NCBI GenBank assembly: GCA_965371325.1
Contig: CBDUXZ010000032.1
Span: 1 to 10,555 of the forward strand
Direction of reading: 5' to 3'
Length of the DNA stretch: 10,555 nucleotides
From: CBDUXZ01 sp965371325 [NCBI: uncultured bacterium]
GTDB taxonomy: Bacteria; JAUYMQ01
Numbering within the stretch: position 1 is the stretch's first letter; every line of letters begins with the position of its first letter. The position numbers were made by a program, and so were the translations under genes. Shown here one piece after another: positions 1 to 6,794 of this stretch. The notes below the pieces were generated by a model, which saw only the letters and a list, made by a program, of their open reading frames with translations, was not told the DNA's origin and made no database searches.

Positions 1-1
1 A

Positions 2-262
2 ACCTATGGAAGCGGGAAGGTGATCGCGTTTGATCGCGCGCGGGAAAAGGCTGTCAAGCGCATCCTGAGGCTGGATCCGCTCGGACTTCGCAAGAGACTG
101 CCAACCCCGATCGTAACCTTCGCCTTCGCGAAACTCTCGGTTTTGGTCCGACGTTCCGCTCGGGGTGAGTCGAAGGGAGATCGGATCACACCGGAAGATT
201 TTCACATCGGGGCCGAGGAACCGGACAAAGCCCTTGATTTGGTCGCCATCTGCGAGCCTTGA
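2..262 (+). CDS. C-terminal fragment, probable SAM-dependent methyltransferase
   Basis: An open frame enters from the left edge and ends in TGA at 260-262, leaving 86 visible codons. No initiation is required inside the window; the GTG at 20 is in frame but is probably internal. The visible part lacks the SAM-binding motifs. A basic helical stretch is followed by ITPEDFHIG and the ending KALDLVAICEP, which resembles the last beta-hairpin strands of many class I methyltransferases that close on a hydrophobic strand with a final Cys or Ala. The family assignment rests on that tail alone and is tentative. The gene converges on operon A: its stop lies 21 nt from the stop of the GT-C gene on the other strand, with no convincing terminator between them. 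It could instead be the end of another alpha/beta enzyme. Confidence 0.5.
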   Translation, partial: TYGSGKVIAFDRAREKAVKRILRLDPLGLRKRLPTPIVTFAFAKLSVLVRRSARGESKGDRITPEDFHIGAEEPDKALDLVAICEP

Positions 263-283
263 CACGCCCCGTCGGCGACGCGG

Positions 284-2386
284 TCACTCGGGTGCCGGCT
301 CTTTCGATGGACGAGCCGAAGCCTCTTCGGTGGTGGTGAATCGCTTCATCACATCATAGGTCCCGAAACGACGCGCCAGATAGTACCGATGTTCGAGATA
401 TCCCCAAATGAGGCGCGTGAAATCTCTTCCCTTGCCAACGAAGTAGTCGCCGGGATTGTTCGGGACAACGACGATCGGTACTTTCTTCTCTTCGAGGGTC
501 CGGATGACTTCGATCTGCTCACGGAAGCTCACATTGTTTCCAAGGAAATAATCGTGTCGTGTGGGATTGTCCCGTTGGCTCAGGAAATACGTCATCGGGA
601 GCGCCGGGAAGGCGAAAATAGAATCCCGTGCCGTTGAACCTGATTCCAGGTAGTTGATCAGATCCCTGAAGGCCCGAAGGTTGCGTCGTTTTGTTTCCCC
701 ATAGATCGGGAAGTATAGGTTTGCGCGATCGAAGTGCAGCCGCTCACTCGGGGTCGGAACGAGACGGACTCCCGACGGCGTCTGCTTGATCATAACCAGG
801 CTGTAGACCTTGGGCACGGACTTCACACCCACGATGAAGAGCGTGAGGAAAAGCAACACCGCGTGAAGCGCATGGTTTGCAGCACGGGAGTTCGCTCCCC
901 CCGGTATAAGATGAAGGTTGTTCCGGAGCGGGACAATGAGGGCGACTCCCGCCACATAAAGCAGGGGCGCCGCGCTGACCAGATGGGCTGAATCCATGCG
1001 GGGGAAGTACTGAAGGAAGAGGGCTGCCGCGATCCAGACAACACAGAAGTATTTTTCAGACTGAGGCACTTCCGAGCGTGGCCACGCCGAGACGTGCCGC
1101 CAGACCATCACCAGGGCCCCTGCAAGCACGAGAATGGAGAGATAGGCGGCGAGGTTGTCCAGACCCATGCTGGCCTGGACCTGAATATTTCCCAGGATGA
1201 AGTCGCCTTTGAATAATCGTGCAACGACCGCCTGCTGCGACAGAATGCCGCCGACCAGCGCCCCCACGGCGATGAGTACGGCAGCGATAAGCCAGGATCG
1301 AATGCCCGCCGCTTCCCCGGGGCCCTTTCGCAAACGAGCAGTTTCGCTGCGTTCGGCGGACCACGCAAGAGCGCCGAAGAGCGCGAGCGGTGCAAGAAGC
1401 AGAACGGTTGCTATCGCGGGCGGAGAAAACGGGATGTACAGATTCTTGTCAGGCGCGGCGCCGATAAGGAACACCGCTCGCAGGAACGGTGCCAGGCCCA
1501 TTTGCCCGGAGAAGTAGATAACCCAGGGCGTGCAGACGGCGGCGACGCCCGCGGCCAGCCACAGGAGACGAACCAGGAAGGCTCGGCTTGCGTCAGCTCC
1601 AAATAACCGCTTCGCGCCGATCATCGACAAAACGGTGATGGGCAACACGAAAAGGATGAGCGTCATGGGCCCTATAAAGCTCTTGATGACCACGACGGTA
1701 GCGACCGGGATCAGGGCGAGGTAACCGACCCTGAGGGCGCGGCCGAACACGGCTTCCTTCTCCCCCCGGCCTCCTTGTGGCTCCGCATGGGATGCCAGGA
1801 AAGCGCTCGCGCCCCACAGAAAGAAAACCCCCGTGTTCTGCTTCATGAGAAGCGCTAATCCTCCAAGAATTCCAGTCGCCAGGAGCCATAGGTTGCCGCG
1901 CCTCCCGGAACCAGATTCGAGGAAACGGAGCATGCTCCAGGTTCCCCAGACGGTGAAGGTGATAGCGTACCAGGACGGGTAGGGTGAATTATGAAACACC
2001 ATATCCACGATATCGCCCGGCTGCATGACGAGGAACAGCGCAGGCGGAATCAGGATGTAACCCAGGGGCGCCACACGTCTTGCCACAACATACAATCCGG
2101 CGGCGGTCGCGGCGTTCACGGCCGCCATGAAGGTTCGGACCACCTCGACGGAAATTCCGAAGTGCGCGAATATCCAAGCGTGCAGGTAATAGCCCAGCGG
2201 TGAGTAACCCGTGAAAAAGTCGCGGTAGGGTAATTGGCCCTGGTAGGTGCGGAGGTAGTGGTAATACAGCACGCCCTCGTCCGCCATGAACCAGCCGAGG
2301 CGCCGGAACGCGTAAAAGTATGCAAAGCCGATCAGAAAGATAACGAGGGGAACGATCACATCGAAGATGGCTGCACGTTGCCTCAT
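284..2386 (-). CDS. GT-C family integral-membrane glycosyltransferase (PMT_2/ArnT-like)
   Basis: This 700-residue polytopic membrane protein should transfer a sugar from a polyprenyl-phosphate donor to an acceptor on the outer face of the cytoplasmic membrane. A first transmembrane helix (about residues 8-27) leads into an acidic D36-E37-G38 motif at the start of the first external loop. That loop holds the YRDFFTGYSPLGYYLHAW stretch (54-71) typical of PMT_2/GT83-like enzymes. About ten further hydrophobic segments follow to about residue 522, including KQNTG (182-186) and FPRMDSAHL (461-469). Residues 530-700 form a soluble C-terminal domain, as in several GT-C families. ATG 2386 is the only ATG, GTG or TTG start seen in frame just after the upstream stop, but its Shine-Dalgarno match is poor. 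It lies 19 nt after the DPM1-type gene, so the donor synthase and the transferase are probably co-transcribed. The fold class is clear; acceptor and sugar cannot be read from the sequence. Confidence 0.85.
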   Translation of the reverse strand: MRQRAAIFDVIVPLVIFLIGFAYFYAFRRLGWFMADEGVLYYHYLRTYQGQLPYRDFFTGYSPLGYYLHAWIFAHFGISVEVVRTFMAAVNAATAAGLYVVARRVAPLGYILIPPALFLVMQPGDIVDMVFHNSPYPSWYAITFTVWGTWSMLRFLESGSGRRGNLWLLATGILGGLALLMKQNTGVFFLWGASAFLASHAEPQGGRGEKEAVFGRALRVGYLALIPVATVVVIKSFIGPMTLILFVLPITVLSMIGAKRLFGADASRAFLVRLLWLAAGVAAVCTPWVIYFSGQMGLAPFLRAVFLIGAAPDKNLYIPFSPPAIATVLLLAPLALFGALAWSAERSETARLRKGPGEAAGIRSWLIAAVLIAVGALVGGILSQQAVVARLFKGDFILGNIQVQASMGLDNLAAYLSILVLAGALVMVWRHVSAWPRSEVPQSEKYFCVVWIAAALFLQYFPRMDSAHLVSAAPLLYVAGVALIVPLRNNLHLIPGGANSRAANHALHAVLLFLTLFIVGVKSVPKVYSLVMIKQTPSGVRLVPTPSERLHFDRANLYFPIYGETKRRNLRAFRDLINYLESGSTARDSIFAFPALPMTYFLSQRDNPTRHDYFLGNNVSFREQIEVIRTLEEKKVPIVVVPNNPGDYFVGKGRDFTRLIWGYLEHRYYLARRFGTYDVMKRFTTTEEASARPSKEPAPE

Positions 2387-2405
2387 GCGGGCCGTGTCTT
2401 GTCTC

Positions 2406-3149
2406 TCATGGATCCGCCACAGGCATGGAAGGGGGCGCTTCGTTTCGGATCAGGCCTAGACGGAGCTGCCATACGGCCCAGATCGCTTCCCAGATGATGA
2501 ACTTCGAGAATTTTGTAACTCCCTTGTCCCTGCCGTAGAAAATGATGGGCACTTCGATCACGCGCATTTCCCGCTGCACAGCCCACCATGTCATTTCAAT
2601 CTGGAAAGCGTACCCGATGCTATGGACCCGGTCGAGATCAATCGATTCGAGCACCCGTCGCCGGTAGCACTTGAAGCCGCCCGTGAGATCGGAGAAGGGG
2701 AGACCGGTGATGGCGCGCGCGTACCAGTTGCCGAAGCTGGATATGAGAAGTCGCCTCATATCCCAATCGACGACCCGGATGCCCCCCGTATAGCGAGAGC
2801 CAAGGACGAGATCGGCGTTTTGTGCCGCCGCCAGAAGCTCCGGCAGCTGGTCGGGGCTGTGGGAATGATCGGCGTCCATTTCGAAAAGGTACTCATACCC
2901 TTCGGCGAGCCCCCATTTGAAGCCCGCAATGTACGCGCGACCGAGACCCTCCTTAGCCGAGCGGTGGAGTACCCGGAGATTGGACATTTTCCTGGCGAAT
3001 TCGTCGGCAACCTCGCCGGTCCCGTCGGGTGAGTTATCGTCGACGACCAGGATATCAAATTTGGTATCAAGGCTGGAAATTTGCTCCACGAGGCGCGGCA
3101 AATTGCTCCGCTCGTTATAGGTCGGGATGATAACCAATGCGCCGCTCAT
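2406..3149 (-). CDS. Polyprenyl-phosphate mannose synthase-like GT2 (DPM1/Ppm1 type)
   Basis: This 247-residue soluble GT2 enzyme is predicted to move a hexose, mannose in the best-known members, from its nucleotide form to polyprenyl phosphate on the cytoplasmic face of the membrane. Visible motifs are VIIPTYNERSN (6-16), VDDNSPDGT (36-44), the metal-binding DAD (92-94) in MDADHSHSPD, SDLTGGFKCYR (153-163), the acceptor-side GYAFQIEM (179-186), and EVPIIFYGR with a basic loop ending KFS (199-215). This order and the length match DPM1/Ppm1 domains closely. No C-terminal transmembrane domain is fused, so it is the minimal soluble form. The ATG overlaps the GT4 stop codon as ATGA (3146-3149). 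The upstream Shine-Dalgarno sequence is weak, so translation is probably coupled. Mannose as the sugar is known for the family but unproven here. Confidence 0.9.
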   Translation of the reverse strand: MSGALVIIPTYNERSNLPRLVEQISSLDTKFDILVVDDNSPDGTGEVADEFARKMSNLRVLHRSAKEGLGRAYIAGFKWGLAEGYEYLFEMDADHSHSPDQLPELLAAAQNADLVLGSRYTGGIRVVDWDMRRLLISSFGNWYARAITGLPFSDLTGGFKCYRRRVLESIDLDRVHSIGYAFQIEMTWWAVQREMRVIEVPIIFYGRDKGVTKFSKFIIWEAIWAVWQLRLGLIRNEAPPSMPVADP

Positions 3150-4291
3150 CGGGTTGCTCGCTTCTGCCGCGAACTGGACGCCAGTTCCTCCACGAGAATG
3201 CGCATCGTCCGGGCCTCGGCGTCCCAGTCAAAGCGCTTTGCCCATTCCACGCCCGTGGCCCCGAGCCGCTCACGCAGGGGCACGTCCGTGAGAATGTCCA
3301 CCATGCGATGGGCCCAGGCCTCGACGTCTTCGTGGGGAATGAGCAGGCCGGTCTCCTCATGCCGGACAGCCTCCCGAAGCCCTTCCGAATTGCTGGCGAG
3401 GACAGGCGTTCCGCAGGAGGCCGCCTCGATCGTGGAAATCCCCCATCCCTCACGCGGGCTCGGATAGACGAGTGCGTGGGCTCGACGCAACCAATCGATC
3501 TTTTCTTCCTCCTCCACGAAGCCGACAAACAGGACGGCCTCCGTGAGACCGAGGTTCCGGGCCAGCGTTCTCAGTCGCCCCTCGTCGTCGCCCCTTCCCA
3601 CGAGCGCCAACCGGGCCTCCGGTATCTGCTTCCGGACCCGGGCGAATGCCCGGATGACCGTATCGATTCCCTTGTAGCGCTTGAGGCGGCCGAGATAGAG
3701 AATGAGGGCGTTTTTCTCTTTCGGCACATCGGGGCACGGGTGATATCGCTTCAGGTCCAGGCCGTTGTGCACGATCTCCATCCGTTCCGCTTCAATGCCC
3801 CGTCTCACCAGGTCCTGAGCCGTGCTTTTACTCACGGTGACAAACCGCAGACGCCTGTAAACCAGGGGGATCAATTTTTCGTAGAGCCATACATAGCTCC
3901 CGAAGAGGGGGTTGGTCTCCCGGAAAATGGTGTGTCCGAAGAGGTGGTGGACGATCGGAAGTACGGGCGTCCTGGTGAAGGCGGGGAGGAGAAACGGGAG
4001 CTTGCAGAGGTTCTCGACAAAGAGATCCACGCGCTCCCGCCGCGCGAGACGCAGGGCGGAGTATGCACCGAAGAAGTTCGCCGTCGCCATGTTCCCCGCC
4101 CTCAGGATGCGAAAGTTGCCCAGCCGTTCCTCGGAAGCGGCCCCCGGATACGTGCCACAAAGGAGTGTCACCTTGTGGCCGTGGGCCGCGATACGCTGGA
4201 AAATCTCATTGAGGAAGATCTCCGCGCCTCCGGCTTGCGGATGATGAATGTCACGGTAGTCCAGGAGAACAATGTGAAGAGGAGAGATCAA
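3146..4291 (-). CDS. GT4-family glycosyltransferase (GT-B fold)
   Basis: This 381-residue cytoplasmic retaining glycosyltransferase probably adds a sugar from a nucleotide donor to a lipid-linked glycan. The N-terminal domain has DYRDIHHPQAGGAE (11-24) with the GGAE loop typical of GT4, and an IVHH segment (113-116). The linker reads VHNGLD (174-179). The C-terminal donor domain has LYLGRLKRYKGID (198-210), with K204 and K207 in the usual phosphate-binding region, and EGWGISTIE (281-289), which is the E-x7-E motif. Length is normal and no motif is missing. The start is TTG 4291: the next in-frame stop upstream is at 4322-4324 and there is no ATG or GTG between, so TTG is the only reasonable choice. 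A GGA lies a few bases upstream. It is the first gene of operon A and is preceded by a structured leader. Donor and acceptor are unknown. Confidence 0.9.
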   Translation of the reverse strand: MISPLHIVLLDYRDIHHPQAGGAEIFLNEIFQRIAAHGHKVTLLCGTYPGAASEERLGNFRILRAGNMATANFFGAYSALRLARRERVDLFVENLCKLPFLLPAFTRTPVLPIVHHLFGHTIFRETNPLFGSYVWLYEKLIPLVYRRLRFVTVSKSTAQDLVRRGIEAERMEIVHNGLDLKRYHPCPDVPKEKNALILYLGRLKRYKGIDTVIRAFARVRKQIPEARLALVGRGDDEGRLRTLARNLGLTEAVLFVGFVEEEEKIDWLRRAHALVYPSPREGWGISTIEAASCGTPVLASNSEGLREAVRHEETGLLIPHEDVEAWAHRMVDILTDVPLRERLGATGVEWAKRFDWDAEARTMRILVEELASSSRQKRATR

Positions 4292-4311
4292 GCGTCCGTA
4301 ACCCGTTGCAA

Positions 4312-4332
4312 GCCGCCTAAATCAGAGGCGGC
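4312..4332 (-). promoter_or_regulatory. Leader hairpin just upstream of the GT4 start
   Basis: GCCGCCT (4312-4318) and AGGCGGC (4326-4332) pair perfectly around a 7-nt loop. In the minus-strand transcript this stable GC stem ends about 20 nt before the TTG start codon. It is not followed by a U-run on that strand, so it does not look like an intrinsic terminator there. It could affect ribosome access or message stability. Confidence 0.4.
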
Positions 4333-4337
4333 TCTTT

Positions 4338-4353
4338 CCTGCCCCTCAGCAGG
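4338..4353 (-). promoter_or_regulatory. Second leader hairpin of operon A
   Basis: CCTGC (4338-4342) and GCAGG (4349-4353) can pair around a 6-nt loop, 5 nt from the longer hairpin next to the gene. Together they make a compact tandem-stem leader. The stem is short, so the call is weak. Confidence 0.25.
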
Positions 4354-4400
4354 TTCCCCGAGTGCCGCACCCCGGCGATCCTTCTTGGAAAATCGCGATT

Positions 4401-4424
4401 GAAGGCCATCTTACACGGGCCTTC
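4401..4424. promoter_or_regulatory. Perfect 7-bp dyad flanking the operon A -10 box
   Basis: GAAGGCC (4401-4407) and GGCCTTC (4418-4424) form a perfect inverted repeat around a 10-nt centre that contains the candidate minus-strand -10 hexamer. A dyad there is a plausible operator. A 7-bp GC-rich repeat can also arise by chance in such a genome. Confidence 0.3.
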
Positions 4425-4436
4425 GTCCCGAATCAA
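4408..4436 (-). promoter_or_regulatory. Candidate sigma70-like promoter of operon A
   Basis: On the minus strand TTGATT (4436-4431) is separated by exactly 17 bp from TAAGAT (4413-4408). Each hexamer matches the consensus at 4 of 6 positions. Transcription would start near 4401, giving a leader of about 110 nt before the TTG start at 4291. This is a pattern match only; a different sigma factor could be used. Confidence 0.35.
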
Positions 4437-4485
4437 CGCGATTACAAGCATCGTTCCGACCGGCCCGCGGTTGCGCTGTCACGCG

Positions 4486-4499
4486 TGAAATCGGTTTCA
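4486..4499. promoter_or_regulatory. TGAAA-N4-TTTCA dyad upstream of the HEAT-gene promoter
   Basis: TGAAA (4486-4490) and TTTCA (4495-4499) form a perfect 5-bp inverted repeat with a 4-bp spacer. It would span about -56 to -43 relative to the predicted plus-strand transcription start near 4542, a usual activator position. There is only one copy and no known regulator to assign. Confidence 0.25.
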
Positions 4500-4506
4500 T
4501 GCCCGG

Positions 4507-4535
4507 TTGCTTCACGTGCGTCCTCTCGTTACAAT
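4507..4535 (+). promoter_or_regulatory. Candidate sigma70-like promoter of the HEAT-repeat gene
   Basis: TTGCTT (4507-4512) and TACAAT (4530-4535) are 17 bp apart. The -10 box matches the consensus at 5 of 6 positions and the -35 box at 3 of 6. Transcription would start near 4542, which places the GTG at 4542 at the very end of the message and supports GTG 4560 as the start codon. GGGCGAG (4544-4550) lies 9 nt before GTG 4560 as the ribosome-binding site. Confidence 0.4.
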
Positions 4536-4559
4536 TCCCGCGTGGGCGAGCTCAAATTT

Positions 4560-5804
4560 GTGAGAATCCTGACGCTGTTTCTCCCCTTGTTAGTCGTCGC
4601 ACCTGGTTGCGAGGGAAGTACGCTGGAGAACCGGGCCGACCCCCGCGATCTTGCCTTACAGCTGGCGCAATCGGCATCCCCAGGCGAGCAGATATCCCTG
4701 CTTGACGCGTTCTCGTCTGTTCGTTCCCCCTCCTCGGACGAATCGGCGGGTCCTTGGGTCAAGGATATTCGCACCCTGCTGAAAGCAGAGGATCCGGCGG
4801 TCGCGGCGAAGGCTGGCGAGTTACTAGCGCACTGGGGAGATCTAGGCGCCACCGCCGATCTCACGGCGCTGCTGCGCCATTCCGACCCCATGATCCGCCT
4901 GTCGGCGGCTTCCTCCCTGGCGGCCCTGAGGGACCCAGCGGCCGCCGAAGCACTGCTGGTTGCCGCCCGGGATCAGAATGGGGCGGTGCGTGCGATGGCC
5001 TGCATGGCACTGGGTAAGATTGGCGTGCAAGCGTCTGACAGGCCAGGCGTGGCGGCCGCTCTTCGCGGACGGCTCGAAGATCCGGACGGAGCGGTCCGGG
5101 CGGCGGCGTCCAGGGCTCTGGGAACCACGGGCTCCGCGCCGGAAGATGTGCCCGCCCTCCTCGCGCGCTTGAATGATCCGGACCCGGGCGTGGCCAGCGC
5201 GGCTATCAGCTCCCTGGGAATGATGGGCGACCGGCGGTCGGTTCCGGCCCTCGAGAGGGCTCTGCGCGGAGGCGATCAGGCTACCCGGTTCGCGGCTGCC
5301 AGAGCCCTCGGGTACCTGGGGGGAAGCGAGGTGGTCGCGCCCCTTCTGGAGGCCCTGAAAGACGATGACCGTGCCCTGCGCGTCGTCGCCTTGAAGGCCC
5401 TGGCTCTCCTGGGCGATCCGGCCGCTACACGCGGCATCCTGGAACTGTTCAGAGGGGATGGCGAAGCCGTGACCTTGCACCTCTCCGGTGCACTTGCCCG
5501 CGTGTACACCCCGAACCAGTATGAACTGGTCGTGGCCGGACTTCGAGACCCCGATCCCGCCGTTCGGGCGGCCGTGTGTATCGGTCTTGGGAGGGCGGGG
5601 GAGGGGCGGGCCCTACCGGGACTCGTGCATTCCCTCGGGGATCCGGAGGCCTCCGTGCGACGGGCTGCGGCCGAAGCACTGAGGTGGCTGGGGGATCCGG
5701 ATGGCGTACCCCCGCTGCAGCGCCTGCTTGAAACGGAGTCCGATTCCGAAGTCCGCCGGGAGGTCTGGATGTCCCTTCTTTTGCTGGGGTCTCTCGCCTC
5801 CTGA
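4560..5804 (+). CDS. HEAT-repeat (PBS-lyase-like) probable lipoprotein
   Basis: From GTG 4560 the product has 414 residues. It opens with MRILTLFLPLLVVAPGC, a short hydrophobic signal ending at Cys17. The lipobox is imperfect (A-P-G-C, with Ala at -3 and Pro at -2), so lipidation is likely rather than certain. Glu at +2 would not retain it in the inner membrane under the E. coli rule. A roughly 50-residue linker leads into about eleven helical repeats of about 31 residues (67-414), most with a DP/DPD turn and A-x-x-A-L-x-x-L/I-G pattern, as in HEAT_2/PBS-lyase repeats. Such arrays bind proteins; no catalytic residues are seen. An upstream start at 4362 would bury the signal peptide, and the promoter argues against it. 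It is transcribed alone, divergent from operon A and convergent with operon B. Its partner is unknown. Confidence 0.8.
   Translation: MRILTLFLPLLVVAPGCEGSTLENRADPRDLALQLAQSASPGEQISLLDAFSSVRSPSSDESAGPWVKDIRTLLKAEDPAVAAKAGELLAHWGDLGATADLTALLRHSDPMIRLSAASSLAALRDPAAAEALLVAARDQNGAVRAMACMALGKIGVQASDRPGVAAALRGRLEDPDGAVRAAASRALGTTGSAPEDVPALLARLNDPDPGVASAAISSLGMMGDRRSVPALERALRGGDQATRFAAARALGYLGGSEVVAPLLEALKDDDRALRVVALKALALLGDPAATRGILELFRGDGEAVTLHLSGALARVYTPNQYELVVAGLRDPDPAVRAAVCIGLGRAGEGRALPGLVHSLGDPEASVRRAAAEALRWLGDPDGVPPLQRLLETESDSEVRREVWMSLLLLGSLAS
4758..5801 (+). repeat. Degenerate tandem repeat array encoding about 11 HEAT units
   Basis: The coding sequence repeats about every 93 bp at the protein level, with GATCCGG recurring at the DP turn of many units (near 4790, 5079, 5174, 5413, 5639 and 5694). 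Unit 3 is longer (about 36 residues). Unit 8 lacks the DP turn and has a VTLHLSG helix in place of the usual VRxxA pattern. Units have diverged enough that recent expansion is unlikely. Confidence 0.7.
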
Positions 5805-5843
5805 CGGGACCCTCACCCCTCCCGGCATCGCCATTCGCCCCTG

Positions 5844-6794
5844 CTATTGCGCGTCAATGAAGCCCACCTTCGCTTCTCCGCGGAATATCTCTTCCGAGGT
5901 CCGGCGAAATACCGGCAGGCCGATTAACACCCGCACGCTGGTCATTGCCACCATCAGCATCAGGCTGAAAGCCAAAAGCGTGGCCTCGGAAGCGTAGTCT
6001 TTGAGCAGGTAGAGCGTGACTGCCTGAACGGTGCCAAGGCCTGCAACGGTTATCGGGACCACCGCGACAAAAAGGATGATTGGAACGTACGCAAGCGTGA
6101 GGAGGAAGGGAACTTTCACGTCGAAGGCACGAAGGGCGAGCCAGAAGTTCAAAATGAACAAAAGATCGAAGGGGAGACGAATGGCCGCGAGCCTGAGATA
6201 GTGTCCTGCCCTTGCGGCCTTGAAGCTTTTGAAAATGGGCCAGTTCCGAAAAGCGCCGAGAAGGAAGAAGTTGATCCCGCCCCGCCAGTAGAGGAAATGT
6301 CCGGCCAGGAGCAGGGTCGCCATGCCGACGACGACCCCGATCGTCCTGTTCATGGGAGGTTCCAACAGCGGGAGCGCCGCCGCGATGAGCACGACCAGAA
6401 TTATGACGTCCGTCACGTTTATAAACAGGATCGATGCGAAACCTTCCAGAAATGGGGTGCCGTGACGCCGTTTGAGCCAGAATGCGATGGTGCCTGAGCC
6501 CACATTGTAGTTTACGAGGGAGATGAGGTATGAGGCGGCTCTCACCCGCGCGAGTTCCAGGACGGGTGTTGCCCGGTTGAACCAGGCGAACACACGCGAG
6601 ATCGAGAGAACGTCGAGAACAAACATCGGGACCATGCAGAGCAGCGATACGCCGAAGAGGTACGGCAGATCGGCCTCGCCCGCCGCGGCCTTTACCTTCC
6701 CGAAGCCCGCCCGCGTGAATAACACCCACAGGAGAGTCCCGGCCACGAACCAGGGAAGGATCCGGCGGAGGTGGGCGGTGAGGGGTCGCCTCAC
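5844..6794 (-). CDS. YbhN/LPG-synthase-TM-like (UPF0104) membrane protein, putative lipid-sugar flippase
   Basis: This 316-residue protein has about eight hydrophobic segments (roughly 12-29, 43-70, 86-106, 118-144, 150-170, 203-222, 229-263 and 272-296). It carries the family-like NYNVGSGTIAFWLKRRHG (95-112) and VPITVAGLGTVQAV (246-259) motifs found in lysylphosphatidylglycerol-synthase transmembrane regions and YbhN-like proteins. It has no soluble aminoacyl-transfer domain, so it is not a complete MprF. Members next to glycosyltransferases are often annotated as flippase-like. The GTG start overlaps the DUF2304 stop as GTGA (6791-6794), and a GGAGG lies upstream, so it is tightly coupled to the GT2/DUF2304 pair. 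A role in moving or handling a polyprenyl-phosphate sugar is inference. Confidence 0.75.
   Translation of the reverse strand: MRRPLTAHLRRILPWFVAGTLLWVLFTRAGFGKVKAAAGEADLPYLFGVSLLCMVPMFVLDVLSISRVFAWFNRATPVLELARVRAASYLISLVNYNVGSGTIAFWLKRRHGTPFLEGFASILFINVTDVIILVVLIAAALPLLEPPMNRTIGVVVGMATLLLAGHFLYWRGGINFFLLGAFRNWPIFKSFKAARAGHYLRLAAIRLPFDLLFILNFWLALRAFDVKVPFLLTLAYVPIILFVAVVPITVAGLGTVQAVTLYLLKDYASEATLLAFSLMLMVAMTSVRVLIGLPVFRRTSEEIFRGEAKVGFIDAQ

Larger units (their letters stand above)
4292..4559. promoter_or_regulatory. Divergent intergenic control region
   Basis: This 268-bp region separates operon A (minus) from the HEAT-protein gene (plus). It contains one sigma70-like promoter candidate per strand, a 7-bp dyad around the minus-strand -10 box, a 5-bp dyad just upstream of the plus-strand -35 box, and two small hairpins in the predicted operon A leader. 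An open plus-strand frame does run through it from 4362, but it gives a low-complexity basic N-terminus ahead of a clear signal peptide. I therefore treat the stretch as non-coding. I recognise no known riboswitch class. Confidence 0.55.

Noticed and set aside
263-283. Terminator between the left-edge gene and the GT-C gene
   Set aside because: Only a 4-bp CGTC/GACG stem with a 3-nt loop can be drawn, with no T-run; this is chance level in GC-rich DNA.
3137-4402. Long plus-strand open frame (421 codons) opposite the GT4 gene
   Set aside because: It is antisense to a complete GT4 gene with all motifs, has low-complexity Arg/Pro/Glu-rich composition and no recognisable fold. It is a codon-bias shadow of GC-rich coding DNA.
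4362-4559. 66-codon N-terminal extension of the HEAT-repeat protein
   Set aside because: It would bury the signal peptide, covers both promoter candidates, and is of basic low-complexity composition.
5805-5824. CGGGA/TCCCG hairpin after the HEAT gene as a terminator
   Set aside because: The stem is only 5 bp with a 10-nt loop and no T-run on either strand.
5854-6729. Second minus-strand frame (291 codons) inside the YbhN-like gene
   Set aside because: It overlaps a clear eight-helix membrane protein in another frame; the product is rich in Arg, Gly and His with no membrane or domain pattern.
5844-6794. MprF-type lysylphosphatidylglycerol synthase
   Set aside because: The protein has only the transmembrane region and no soluble C-terminal aminoacyl-transferase domain.
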